From NCBI GenBank assembly GCA_017607445.1, contig JAEVHH010000001.1, forward strand, positions 2,666,001 to 2,730,000: 64,000 nucleotides of DNA, given 5' to 3'. Source of the DNA: Histoplasma ohiense. Its lineage: Eukaryota; Ascomycota; Eurotiomycetes; Onygenales; Ajellomycetaceae. The notes beneath the pieces were generated by a model. The model saw only the letters and a program-made list of their open reading frames with translations, made no database searches and was not told where the DNA came from. Position numbers and translations under genes: made by a program. The first letter of the stretch is position 1, and every line of letters starts with the position of its first letter. Shown here piece by piece: positions 21,914-33,288 of this stretch.

Positions 21914-22941
21914 TCATGGATTATCTCCCTCATGCATCGGAATTGCTGTCGAGTTATCAGCAGCACTCAACCCCTGAAGTTTTGCCCGCTTGGCCCTCCG
22001 TTTCAATTCCCGTTTTGACAACGGCGCCTGCGGCTCGGCATTTGATTCAGTCTCAGCATCGGCTTTCCTCTTCACCCCAATTCCATTCCCATTCCCCAGA
22101 CTCTGAGTCCTGTTGCTGCTTTTATCATTCGTATCCTTCCCCTCCTTCACCAGCTTCTCCCCTCCATACACAACATCCACAATCCCCCTCCAGCTCCTTC
22201 GCTTCATCCCCGCTAATGCCACAACCTTCCTCGCTTCATCGCACAGCGCCTCCTTTCCCCTCTCCTGCGTTAGCCCCCATACACAGGCCAAATTAACCAC
22301 ATCAAAAGGTGCGCGCACCCCCAGCGCCCTCTTCGCCTCGCTCGAGATAATAAGCCCGCGCCCGCGCGTCGCGCGTATTAGCGATGCAGCATTACCAATC
22401 AGATTCCTGCGTGCCTCCGCGCCGCTACCCGTTACGCCGGGGCCATAGCAGATCTCCAGCCGGATGCCACGGGCGATGGCAGCGGCGAGGGTTTTGAATT
22501 TGAAATGGAAGGGGAGGCGGGCGGAGAGGTCGAGGGAGATAATGTCGCAGTCAAGACTGTTGCAGGCGAGGGTGAGGCATTTTTCGTTCAGGGGCCGAAG
22601 GGCGATGAGAGAGAAATGTTGTGAGAGAGGGGTGAGGCGCTGGTTTTGGGCCGGGTCGGAGACGATGACTGTTATTCGGGAGAGGAGGGTGAGGGATTTA
22701 GGGGCATTCGCGGGAAGAGGGGCGGGGGAGAGGTCTGCGGGGAGTTTGCCAGAGATAGATTGGGAGAGGGCTACTGTTGTGTAGCCGACTGTATCGAGAA
22801 GGTGATGGGAGTTAGCATTGCGGGTGCTATCCATTGATAATACGCGGAATGGGAGGTTAACCTACGTTCAGCGAGAAACAGGAGAGTGTTAGAGATTTCA
22901 GGGTCGTTGGGCGTGTAGGAAATATTCAGATCATAGAACAT
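21914..22941 (-). CDS. RPP1: Ribonuclease P/MRP protein subunit p30 (RPP1)
   Basis: Two exons, 22941-22866 and 22788-21914, giving 316 aa. Rpp1/p30 is a PHP/TIM-barrel-like protein subunit shared by nuclear RNase P (tRNA 5' maturation) and RNase MRP (rRNA processing). Seen in the protein: MFYDLNISYTPND at the start, FLAELGYTTVALSQ across the splice join, CDIISLDLSARLPF, GIRLEICYGPG, NLIGNAASLIRATRGRGLIISSEAKRALGVRAPFDVVNLA. It ends in a basic Lys/Arg tail (KRELKRRAKRAK), likely nuclear targeting. The intron has a gtaggt donor, a tgctaac branch site and a cag acceptor. The join makes the conserved LGYTTVAL motif. It is divergent from casein kinase 2 alpha, 813 bp away. Confidence 0.93.
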
Positions 22942-23754
22942 GATAGCTGCGCATTGCCATCCAGCCCGCCCTACTCCCTGTTATCGCGATCTAGCCATCG
23001 GATGAAATGTTTTTGAGAAATGGAAATGGAATTTTCAACGATGCCAATCACGTGATAGTTACCTCTCATATAAGCTAGAAGGAACAGCGGACAAGAAAGG
23101 ATAAACTTGCCAAAACACATATCTATGATCACTAGACGATGCCGCTTTCACTGATAGGACCCAAACTAGATCCATAGACCATTCTGAAGGCCTGAGTTTC
23201 CGCATGGCTGGACTTTTGTCAGGATGCTTTGAATTTGGATTCAAGTTAGTATGTATGTTACTGCATTACATTACGAGTACAAGTAGCATTATCCTAGTTG
23301 TGCTATAAATCAAGATATTGCTTATAAAGAGAGTAATGGCCCTCCTATTGTGCCGCAATCGACCTAAATGATTACTTCCCGTAGAGAGATGTAAATCTGA
23401 GTAGAGAGTAGCTCCAGCTACAGCAAAAAAATACCCAACCCGAGTCACCTGGTCCGTGCGTCTCGCGGGGTTTCTTGGCTGTCATGTGACCCTTCATGGG
23501 CCATGAAGCGGCCTTTGTTTATCAAAATGATCCTATCTTGCTGCTTCGTGTGCATTTATTGATTAATATTGTCGCTTGCCTCTCTTTTAGCTGCAGCGCC
23601 GGGCGACGCCTGTGCCCTCCTTCCCGTACAGCCTACTGGTTTCGCTCTCCCGCTGTGTGCTTTTTTTGTGTCGTCTTGCTCCCATTTTCGCAATTTTCGC
23701 AAAACATTTGTCTGTGGGTCATATTTCACCGGATAGAGCCGATAAATCGGCATC
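22942..23754. promoter_or_regulatory. Divergent promoter region of RPP1 and CK2 alpha
   Basis: This 813-bp gap between two divergent starts carries both promoters. No further gene is seen. A short open frame at 23496-23813 is 5' UTR/overlap and not protein-like. Confidence 0.4.
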
Positions 23755-25059
23755 ATGGCGCGAGTCTATGCGGATGTGAATCAGCAAATGCCCAAATCAT
23801 ATTGGGATTATGACAGCGTGAACATATCCTGGGGTGTGCTAGAAAACTATGAGGTTGTGAGGAAAATCGGTATGTCCATCCCGAAGCAGAGGAATCGCTG
23901 ACGCGAACACAAGGCGTTCTCATGACCCGGTCTGTAGTCGATGGACTGCGGTGTAAGGGAAATGCTTCCGAACCAGCAAGATATTGCGGCGCAAAAACTA
24001 ACTTTAGTTATTTGTTTATCCATTAGGTCGCGGGAAATACTCAGAAGTTTTCGAAGGGATAAACGTGGTTAATTACCAGAAATGCGTTATCAAAGTCTTG
24101 AAGCCGGTGAAGAAAAAGAAGATCAAAAGAGAGATCAAGATCCTACAAAATCTGTCCGGTGGGCCCAATGTTATACCTCTATTAGATGTCGTCCGTGACA
24201 GCCAGAGCAAAACCCCCAGCTTAGTTTTCGAATACGTTAACAACACCGACTTTCGAACGCTCTACCCCCGATTTGTCGACTATGATGTGAGGTATTATAT
24301 CTTTGAACTACTGAAGGCTTTGGACTTTTGCCATAGTAAGGGCATAATGCATCGAGATGTTAAGCCCCATAACGTCATGATAGATCACGAACGTCGAAAA
24401 GTATGGCTTGGTTTCGCTCCCGCACGTCTCTCAGTGATGTCTGAATCTTTATTGCTAACTGCTATTTCATTCCAATACAGCTCCGACTTATAGACTGGGG
24501 ATTGGCTGAGTTCTACCATCAGGGAATGGAGTACAATGTCCGTGTCGCATCGCGGTATTTCAAGGGACCAGAACTACTTGTGGACTTCCAGGAATACGAC
24601 TATTCACTCGACATGTGGTCGTTGGGGGCTATGTTTGCCTCAATGATATTTCGGAAGGAACCTTTTTTCCACGGTAATAGCAACTCAGACCAGTTGGTCA
24701 AAATTGCGAAAGTCCTGGGTACAGATGAGCTATTTGAATACCTCGACAAGTACGACATCGAGCTTGATCCTCAGTACGATGAAATCCTTTCTCGTTTTCC
24801 CAAAAAGAGCTGGCATTCATTTGTCAATGCCGAAAATCAGAGATTCGTCAGCTCTGAAGCTATAGATTTCCTGGACAAATTGCTCAGATATGACCATGCT
24901 GTATGTTTTTGTCGTTACACGTTCAATTCTTTCTTATTCTATGTATCTCTCAATTTGGAAGGTCAGCTAATCTATCTTCAGGACCGTCTCACTGCTCAAG
25001 AGGCAATGGCACACCCATACTTCGCCCCTGTCCGAGCCGCCGCGGCCCAAGCACTCTAG
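23755..25059 (+). CDS. CKA1: Casein kinase 2 catalytic subunit alpha
   Basis: Four exons: 23755-23869, 24027-24400, 24481-24900, 24982-25059, giving 328 aa, the usual size of CK2 alpha. CK2 is a constitutive acidophilic Ser/Thr kinase of nucleus and cytoplasm. Hallmarks: GRGKYSEVFEG glycine loop split by intron 1, ATP-binding Lys in CVIKVLKPVKKKKIKREI with the family's basic cluster, HRDVKPHNVMID catalytic loop, DWG instead of DFG (IDWGLAEFYH, split by intron 2), RYFKGPELLVDFQEYDYSLDMWSLG, and a final DRLTAQEAMAHPYF. The second intron contains a gctaac branch site. The C-terminus is short, without the long tail of vertebrate alpha. Confidence 0.97.
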
Positions 25060-25624
25060 ACCAGCAACTGAACATCTAGTCATCCTTGATCACTCCCATC
25101 TCTAAATGGCTGCCCCTGTATTCGCCATTCACCCACCATTTCTCGTTACTTTTTTTGGCCCTTTACCCAAGCCTCTATTTTTCACTTTACGCATCCCTCC
25201 CATCCTTTTCTCGTGCGAGCAAGTCCTAGGCCACAAAAAGAAATACTAGCATTAGGTTTATAGCAGATGTTGCGACGTCACTTACGAGGCCCTCTTTCAT
25301 GACCATTCAAGAAGTACATGATGAAGAACTACTTTATGAGACACTGCCTTTTCTACATTTATTACGTTCTGTTCCTTTTTTCCCATTTCCCATTTCCTTT
25401 TTAATTAAAATCGGGTCTCCTACACACGTTTCTGAATCAATTTCCCCTCCCTTTCTTTTGGTTCTCCCTTGCTTTGGCTGTTTTAGTGTATCATGCGTAG
25501 AGAAGTAATACAATTTGTTTACCCTTTTGTAGCTTATTTCAATAACCAATAGACACCGCGGTGGTATTCGTACACGTGACTCGTCCAAATTGTGACTCAA
25601 AACTCCTTAAAAAACCGTGCGGGA
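25060..25624. other. Intergenic between CK2 alpha and VAS1
   Basis: This 565-bp gap between two genes on the same strand holds the CK2 alpha 3' UTR and the VAS1 promoter. No gene is seen. Confidence 0.4.
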
Positions 25625-28600
25625 ATGGGAAATTTAAAAGATATCACCAGCAGACTTCTGTAAGTAGCAATAGCTTCAATCACTTAGTAGTAGCCTCTCT
25701 GCCCCCTCTGAGCGATCGCTAATTAACTCACTTACTAATGCAGTGCATACCCCTCCCACGAGAAAAGCGTACTTTGTAACCCGATTTTTACCCCTCCCAA
25801 GAGCTCCAACATACTTCGACGACTAGTTACTCCGCGCTTTGCGCGATGGGCAATTGCTCCAACAACAAGACCAAAACTTGAACCAAGATCAAGATTATTT
25901 AGTATGACGTCGAATCTAGCAGAGCAAATTCCTGGTAAGTGCGCCAGATGTGATAAATATAATATATCTCGCTTGTGCCTTGGAAACTGACGGTAATCCT
26001 ATTTCTCTCCATAGCTCCGCAGCAAGCAGCTGCCCCTGTTGCTCCAACCAGCGAAAATGGAACCGCGAAAAATGTTGCGATTGGCACTCAGGAGGTTCAA
26101 AAAGGGAAATCGGAGAGAGAACGTATGCAATTCTGTTTGTTAAATTTGCGGAGGTTCACACCCCGTTGGCGGGGCTTATGACTCATGGGAAGTATTAGGG
26201 GTCCGGCTAACAGATACTTTGATATACAGTTGAGAAGGAACGGAAAAAGGCGGAGAAGATGAAGAAATTCGCTGAAAAGAAGGCCAAATCAGGCTCTGCC
26301 GCTCCGGCCCCCGCGCCTAAAACCTCTGACAAGAAGCCCAAGGTCGAGAAGGAGAAGAATGTCGACGCTTATGATCCTCTTACAATTGAATCTGGGAGAT
26401 ATGAATGGTGGGAAGCACAAGGGTTTTTCAAACCCGAGTTTGGACCAGATGGAAACGTCAAGCCAGAAGGGAAATTCGTCATTCCCATCCCGCCACCAAA
26501 TGTCACGGGAGACCTGCATATGGGTCATGCTTTGACCAATGCGCTTCAGGATACGATGATACGCTGGCAGCGAATGAAAGGAAAGACTGTCCTTTGGCTT
26601 CCAGGCTACGACCATGCTGGAATATCGACGCAGAGCGTCGTGGAGAAAATTCTGTGGAAGACTGAAGGCAAGACCCGCCATGATGTGGGGAGGGAGGTAA
26701 TGACTAACATGATTTGGGACTGGACGCACAAGTATCATGATAGTATTACCTCGACCTTGAAGAGGCTGGGGGGTTCGTTTGATTGGACTAGAGAGGCCTT
26801 TACCATGGATGAAAACCTGTCTGCTGCTGTTACCGAAACTTTCGTCCGCTTGCACGAGGAGGGGACTATATATCGTGCAAACCGCCTTGTCAATTGGTGT
26901 GTGGCCTTGAATACATCCCTGTCTAATCTTGAGGTGGAAAATAAAGATCTCGAGGGTCGCACATTACTTGATGTTCCAGGATACCAAAGGAAGGTGGAGT
27001 TTGGTGTCTTGACGCATTTCTTGTACCCAATTGAAGGCACAGATGAAACTATCCAGGTTGCAACCACTCGTCCAGAAACAATGCTTGGTGATACTGGGAT
27101 CGCAGTCCATCCCGATGACAAACGGTATCAAAAATACCTTGGCAAATTTGCGAAGCATCCGTTCCTGGACCGATTGCTTCCAATTTTTGCTGATGTCAAT
27201 GTTGACCCTGAATTCGGTACTGGCGCTGTCAAAATAACACCCGCCCATGACTTTAACGATTTCATCCGTGGCAAAGACAATAATCTGGAATTTATTTCTA
27301 TTATGAATGACGACGGTACATTCAATGCCAACGCTGGCCCTTTTGCAGGAGAGAAGCGATTTGATGCGAGATACAAGGTCATCGAAGCTTTGAAGGAAAA
27401 GGGCCTGTACGTCACATGGGAGAATAACCCAATGAAAGTACCTGTTTGCGTCAAGTCAAACGATATCATCGAACCAATCTTGAAGCCACAGTGGTGGATG
27501 AGAATGAAGGACCTTGCCGAGCCCGCAATTAAGGCCGTCGAAAGTGGAGAGATTATAATTCGCCCCGAAACTGCTGAGAAGAGCTACTTCCGCTGGATGA
27601 ATAGCATTAATGACTGGTGTTTGTCTCGCCAACTTTGGTGGGGTCACCAGGCTCCCGCTTACTTTGTGCAGATTGAAGGGGAGCATGGTGATGACAGCGA
27701 CGGCAATCTTTGGGTGGTCGGCCGCAGTGAGGCTGAAGCACAGAAGAAAGCCGACGCAAAATTCGCTGGAAAGAAGTTCACGCTCAAGAGGGACCCTGAC
27801 GTGCTAGACACGTGGTTTTCCTCCGGACTCTGGCCATTTTCAACCCTGGGATGGCCCAAGAATACTCCCGACTTTGAGAAGCTGTACCCTACCTCCGTGT
27901 TGGAGACTGGCTGGGATATTCTCTTCTTCTGGGTCGCTAGGATGATCATGCTTGGCCTTAAAATGACAGGCAAAGTTCCCTTTACCGAGGTGTACTGCCA
28001 CTCGTTAATTCGAGACTCTGAGGGGAGGAAAATGTCTAAGTCGCTGGGTAACGTTATAAATCCTGTAGATGTTATCGAGGGCATCGAGTTGCAAGTGCTG
28101 CATGACAAACTGAAGCACGGCAATCTGGCAGAGAAAGAAATCGCTGCAGCCACAAGATATCAAAAGAAGGCATTTCCAAAGGGTATTCCTGAATGTGGTA
28201 CTGATGCTCTGCGATTTGCTCTTGTTTCCTATTCCACTGGTGGTAAGTTGCTGTTTATTCTATGCCTAGTATAAGAAATGATTCCTAACGCGTCCTTTAC
28301 ATTTCAGGCGGCGATATCAATTTCGATATCCAGGTGATACATGGCTACCGCAGATTCTGCAACAAGATCTATCAAGCTACCAGATATGTTCTCGGCAAAC
28401 TAGGTGAGGATTTCAAGCCCCAAGCAACCCCCGCCAAAACTGGCAAAGAATCACTCTCCGAACGCTGGATTCTTCACAAATTCAACAACGCTGCCAAACT
28501 CGCCAACGAGAGTCTAGAAAGCAGAGATTTCTCAGTTGCATCCTCAGTCCTCTACCAATACTGGTACAGCCAGCTTTGCGACGTCTTCATCGAAAATTCC

Positions 28601-29311
28601 AAATCTCTCCTGCAAGCCGACGTCCCCGCTGAAGTCCAACATTCCGCCAAGGAAACTCTGTATACTGCTCTGGAGGGCGCATTAACTCTGATCCACCCCA
28701 TCATGCCCTTCGTCACCGAAGAGCTCTGGCAGCGCCTTCCTCGCCGCCCCAATGATGCCACGCCATCGATCATGAAAGCAGCGTACCCGACATACAACCC
28801 AACGTTGGACGACGTTGCTGCCGAAACCGCCTATGAGCTCATCCTTGCTACGTCCAAAACCATCCGCAGCATTCTTGCTGCGTACGACGTCAAGAGCAAA
28901 AGCGACATCAAAATCCAAACCTATGACGCGACAAGCTACAAGACTGTCTCCGATGAAATACACATCATCAAGTCCCTTGGCGGCAAGTATATTGGAGAGA
29001 TCACTGTTCTCGATCCGGAAAACCAGACTCCCCCTACTGGCTGTGTGCTCTCTGTTGTGAGTGCGCAAGCAGCTGTCTACCTTCAGGTCTCGGATGAGGT
29101 GCGTTTGGAGCAAGAGGAGAAGGCCAAATTGAGCCTTGCTAAGGCGCGGGAGGTTGTTAAGAGGCAGCTGGGCATTATGGGTTCAGCCGGCTGGAAGGAG
29201 AAAGTCAAACCAGAAGTTAGGGAGTTGGAGGAGAAGAAGTTGAGGGATGCAGAAAGTGAGGCAGCAAGGCTTGAAGAGCATATCAAGGGGTTGGAGAAGT
29301 TGAAAATTTGA
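25625..29311 (+). CDS. VAS1: Valyl-tRNA synthetase (VAS1), two in-frame starts: mitochondrial and cytosolic
   Basis: Class I valyl-tRNA synthetase. The cytosolic form starts at ATG 25904 with exons 25904-25934, 26015-26122, 26230-28242 and 28308-29311 (1051 aa). An upstream ATG at 25625 with an extra intron (25660-25743, gtaagt donor, actaat branch, gcag acceptor) reads in frame into the same coding sequence, adding 65 aa for a 1116-aa form. The extension contains RRLVTPRFARWAIAPTTRPK and ends RSRLFS before the second Met, a typical matrix-targeting sequence. This mirrors yeast VAS1, where one gene makes both forms from two starts. Catalytic signatures are HMGH (HIGH box, near cytosolic residue 144) and KMSKS near 647. 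The editing (CP1) domain includes ATTRPETMLGDT. A C-terminal coiled coil ends the protein. The N-terminus is Lys/Ala-rich, as in fungal ValRS. Confidence 0.95.
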
Positions 29312-30836
29312 GACTTCATCTAACCTTTTTGAAGAGTCACTCTCTGTTCTTTTGGTGGATGGTGTTAACAAGGGACACTATGAGATAAAGATAAGAACTA
29401 AGACAAAACCAATATAAAATAATTTTGGTAGAGGTATAGCCGCACTCTATCTATGTCTTGACGCCAATGTTCGTTTCAGGTAAACTGAAGTGGCTGGGCG
29501 ACTCGGCTGTGGTCTGAGCTAATCTCAATATTTAGTGCGCAGTTCTGCATGCAGAGGTCCTTGCATTCGTTAGCATCATGCGTCCAGGTGCAATTATCAC
29601 CAGCTATGAAAACTACACTGTTCCCCTTCACATGTTAAACCCAAATGGGTTAATATCTATTTAATATGAAGAAGCTGAACATTTGCCGTAGATTAATCCC
29701 ACCCTCTTTTAATCAGCGTACCCTCTTTCACGCAACGTTCGTAGGTTATTTGATATTGAAGGCCCTGGTGTGCGCGTCATTACGTGCATTTAGATAGCTT
29801 GGAGGTGGGGTAGCTTGTTGTATGCGAGGTAAGAGAATCATGGACAAACCCCTCACCGCCATCGCCATCTTGTCTGTTCTTCTAACAAGACCGTTTTCAA
29901 ACCTAAGAACATCACCACAATTTGAAACAAGAGTTGCCCACAAAGCAGTTTCCTCCGCTAAGGTTATCCAGTTGCATCACCAAAAACTCCCTAGCTGTCT
30001 TGTTTTGGGATTCCTGGGAACGTTGGGTCCCGCCTGAACATGGGATCATTGGCTAAACTTTCCAGAACTGAATTTTGAAGCCATATATTCGGCAATCGAT
30101 CACATGCGCCTTTGTAAAATCAGGTTGTGATAGAAAGGTGGAAGGACGCCAAATCAGGCCGATGCTGGTTGATTTGAGCAAACACTAGTACTAGTATGAT
30201 GACCAGTACTATCAGAACGAATTCCTGATTACCGGCATCTCCACCTAGCTGACAGGAGGATATACTAATACTCGGAAGAAATAAGAGGGTACTCGGACCT
30301 TTTGAAATGGTTGATTGAAGAATTTGAAGGGTTATCGACAACAGTAATTAGGTCTTTGAAGGTCACCTGATTCAACACCATCAAACGCAGTAGCGAACCA
30401 ACCTATCAGGATGGTTGGGAAGGCAATCCTGTGGTGTTTTTGGGCGCTTGGGCTGGTTCGGCAAACCTGGGAAGTGGCCTAAATCCCGGGAAGAGTTAGG
30501 AGGCCGTAGCATGGTGTCTAGCTAGGCCGGGACCGGCTGAAGATCCGTCAATTCCGGCCTACTCGATGCTGTGAGAGGACCACCTATCCGGCTGTTTCGC
30601 AACATGCCAAAGATGAAACTATCCATCCACACCATTCAAGCCAGGGATACCTTTCATGCGATTCAGAAGCTCAGAACAAAAAAAAAAAAAAAAAAAAAAA
30701 AGATTGCTTTATTATCGAACTAAGGAATCCGGTTTCCCCAACACATGTATGTTAGGGCACAAAAGTATTGTTCAACCAGGAAATGTATGAGGAGTATATT
30801 ACACCCTCCTCCTTCTTCCCCGGGTCTGCCTTAGCT
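29312..30836. other. Intergenic, no gene seen
   Basis: About 1.5 kb downstream of VAS1 with stop codons in all frames at short intervals. It includes a 24-nt poly(A) run at 30678-30701. No RNA gene or transposon feature was recognised. Confidence 0.4.
30678..30701. repeat. Poly(A)24 homopolymer
   Basis: Uninterrupted run of 24 A in a gene-free stretch. It may be the tail of an old retroposed sequence or simple slippage. No retroelement body is recognised upstream. Confidence 0.9.
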
Positions 30837-30959
30837 ATGTTTAAAAGATTATTATTGTTTCTGTTACTTCCCCGGGTTACTTCGTCTTGCAATCAGTGTT
30901 GCAATAATGGTTTTTGTATAACCTGTAACAGCCATTACACTGCAGGCCACTCCATTTGA
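30837..30959 (+). CDS. Possible 40-aa secreted cysteine-rich peptide (speculative)
   Basis: A 41-codon ORF starting at ATG 30837: a basic start, then a hydrophobic core (MFKRLLLFLLLPRVTSS), then a short tail with five cysteines at residues 18, 21, 22, 27 and 30. The layout looks like a signal peptide plus small Cys-rich peptide. The ORF is short enough to occur by chance and the surrounding region is otherwise non-coding. I know no matching family. The open frame extends upstream to 30768 without changing the picture. Confidence 0.2.
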   Translation: MFKRLLLFLLLPRVTSSCNQCCNNGFCITCNSHYTAGHSI

Positions 30960-31645
30960 GACAGTTGATCTATCAAAATTCCAAACTTGTCATACGGGTT
31001 TACTTTTCAAAGAACTCTGTTTAAACTATGTTCTATTTTCTTTTTGTTTAACTACCTATGCTAAATTTTGCTATCATATCGCATGTTAAGAGAGAAAGAA
31101 GAGGGCAAGTGAACCAAGCTGGCCTTTTACCTTGTCTTTGCTTCGAATGTCAGCATCGTCATAAACTATTTTCTCCCTCTGCGATATTCTCTACGGAATG
31201 ACTCTATTCTCATTTACCCTCCGGCCCTTCTCTCTAGAATGAGATGACGAGGGACTGTTGTTGATAAAAGAAAAGTATGCTCTTTTATTACATCTCCTTT
31301 CGCTCATCGCCACCCCCTTTGTTCTTACAACAAACACGCTTCACTCTATAAAACACCCTCAAAATATGCTTTACTTCCGCTACGACTATTGAGTTCAGTT
31401 TCTCATTAATTTACCAAGTCAATCTCTTCCAGCATTTACATTTCACTTGCGGTTCCCGTTTCATCATTCTGGGGATCTTCCCGCGAAAGTGCTTTCGATA
31501 TCCTTATCCTGAACCTAAATTATCAACATTGGGACATCAGAACCGGCTTGGTGCACTTTGAAGGTAACTGCGATACCACTTCTTTATCATACCCACCTTA
31601 CTAATACTTCCTAGCAAGACCCTATTATACCATCTCTGCTTAACA
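30960..31645. other. Intergenic / 5' region of the CGH-motif gene
   Basis: Pyrimidine-rich sequence upstream of the ATG at 31646, typical of a fungal promoter and 5' UTR. A gtaact...ctag segment at about 31564-31614 could be a 5' UTR intron. Confidence 0.35.
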
Positions 31646-32002
31646 ATGTGCCGTTGGTCTACGGCCTTGTATACCTGCGGTCACCGCTCTCCACCGGTGC
31701 GAGTGGAAGAAGAATCGTGCGAAGACAGCTTAAGCTGTCTCTATGACGGCTCAGATGCGGTCTTTAAAGTTTCGTACCAGTGTCGGCTGTGCGATCCATG
31801 GGAGGGCCCACCATCACCACAACGCCAACCGGCAGCAGCAGTGGAAGTAGCCGTGACAGCGACACCAAGACCAACAACTGCAACAAAATCAAAGCAAAGG
31901 TCGATAACAATACTCTCGCCACCTAGACGGAGAAGAGGACTTGGAAAAGCAATCAAAAGGGGTTTTAGAAAAACGCGCATGTGTATATGCCAAACCAAGT
32001 AA
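31646..32002 (+). CDS. Small conserved-type protein with N-terminal Y-x-CGH motif
   Basis: Intronless, 118 aa. The N-terminus MCRWSTALYTCGHRSPP carries the Cys-(x)n-Tyr-x-Cys-Gly-His pattern that I recall from short uncharacterised proteins of filamentous ascomycetes. Further cysteines (near residues 25, 31, 46 and 49, the last two as CRLC) suggest a small metal-binding or disulphide unit in the first 50 residues. The second half is Thr/Pro-rich, then strongly basic (PPRRRRGLGKAIKRGFRKTR). No signal peptide. The function is unknown; the family link is from memory of pattern only. Confidence 0.6.
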   Translation: MCRWSTALYTCGHRSPPVRVEEESCEDSLSCLYDGSDAVFKVSYQCRLCDPWEGPPSPQRQPAAAVEVAVTATPRPTTATKSKQRSITILSPPRRRRGLGKAIKRGFRKTRMCICQTK

Positions 32003-33288
32003 CCGGGGATGGGAATGTGTGTGGGATATAGGAGAACAAGCTCAGGGATGAGCATGAGAGTGTCCGCTGACGGTCATTCCAAAGAAGGTTCAATAATCAC
32101 ACACCCACATCCCCAAAAATTCCCACTTTCTTTTGAAGCCGGGACGGACTTCAAGGCCAACGTCAATCCTCGCAAACAATAATAGGAAGGTTCGAGAACA
32201 AGGATTTCTCGGCGGCTTGGTTCTCGTAAAAACGATAGTTGCTACACTGTTGCCCTTGACGAGGTGGTAGGGAAACATCGAGTGCCACTTTGAGCGGAAG
32301 ATACGGACGGCGATTTACTTCCTTGTGTTTACTCGCTGCCCGTTTCAATGTGTGGGAGGCCCGCACAATTTGGAAGGACGACAGACGAAAGAGCTACTCA
32401 TTTTTTTTGGTGTTTTATGTGGGAGGCGCTGTTTAGAATTTGCCTTTGGTTGATTTTTTTTCTTTTCTTTTCTTTTTTTCTTTTTTTTTTTTTTTTTTTA
32501 GCTTTCTCTTTTTTCTATATCAATTTTCATCCTGCGTTGTCCATTGAATCTATCAAAAGTTCTCTCTTATCATTTCACCATTAGAGGGTTGCCGGTGGTG
32601 CATTGTGTGGGTTCCAGTTTATTTGCATCATTCTGCCTTTCCATTCTATGAGCGTTGTTCAATGGGTTGACCCCGATTGTATAATATTTTCAAGCAATTT
32701 CTCATGCATGTCACTCTTCCTAGAGTAAACGACTAAATAACCTGTCTGCATTGGATACTGTATTCAGTTTGAAAATGCTGTCCTGTCCCGTGATAGAAAT
32801 TCAACATACATGAGATTGAAGTCATCTCGGTGCAGAATGGAGAAATGAAATAAATGCCCATGAAGATACCGTTCATGGGACACAAAGATTCAAGGCATAA
32901 CGAGAAAAAAAAAAAAAAAAAAGAAAATACCTACATTATTATAAAGGGTAAGAATTCGAAGATCATTCAGGTCATCTTTCGTAAAGGAGTCATAAATAAA
33001 AACTGGAAAAAGATTGAAAAGTTGACATTTTGCCACAAAAAGCTTGACAAAAATCATCAAAAATATTCACAAGAAGAGAGGGAGAGAAAGGAGAAAATGA
33101 GCAAATATGAGAAATATGAGAAATAAATCATTAGCAAAAAGAAACAGAGACAAAGGAACGGCCATTTCATTTCCGGCTACGAATGAAACCGGCGATAATG
33201 AAAAGGGATAGAGAAGTAAACAAGACACGTGAAAACAAAGCAAATAGAGAACCAAATGTACAGTTCCACAAAGGGAGCAAAAGCCCTT
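32003..33288. other. Intergenic, A/T-run rich, no gene seen
   Basis: About 1.3 kb between convergent genes. It contains T-rich runs (32455-32500) and A-rich runs (32905-32923). The open frames here code only Lys- or Phe-rich low complexity and are not genes. Confidence 0.45.

Noticed and set aside
32854..33126. 90-codon Lys-rich + strand frame
   Set aside because: Produced by A-rich intergenic DNA; no other coding signal.
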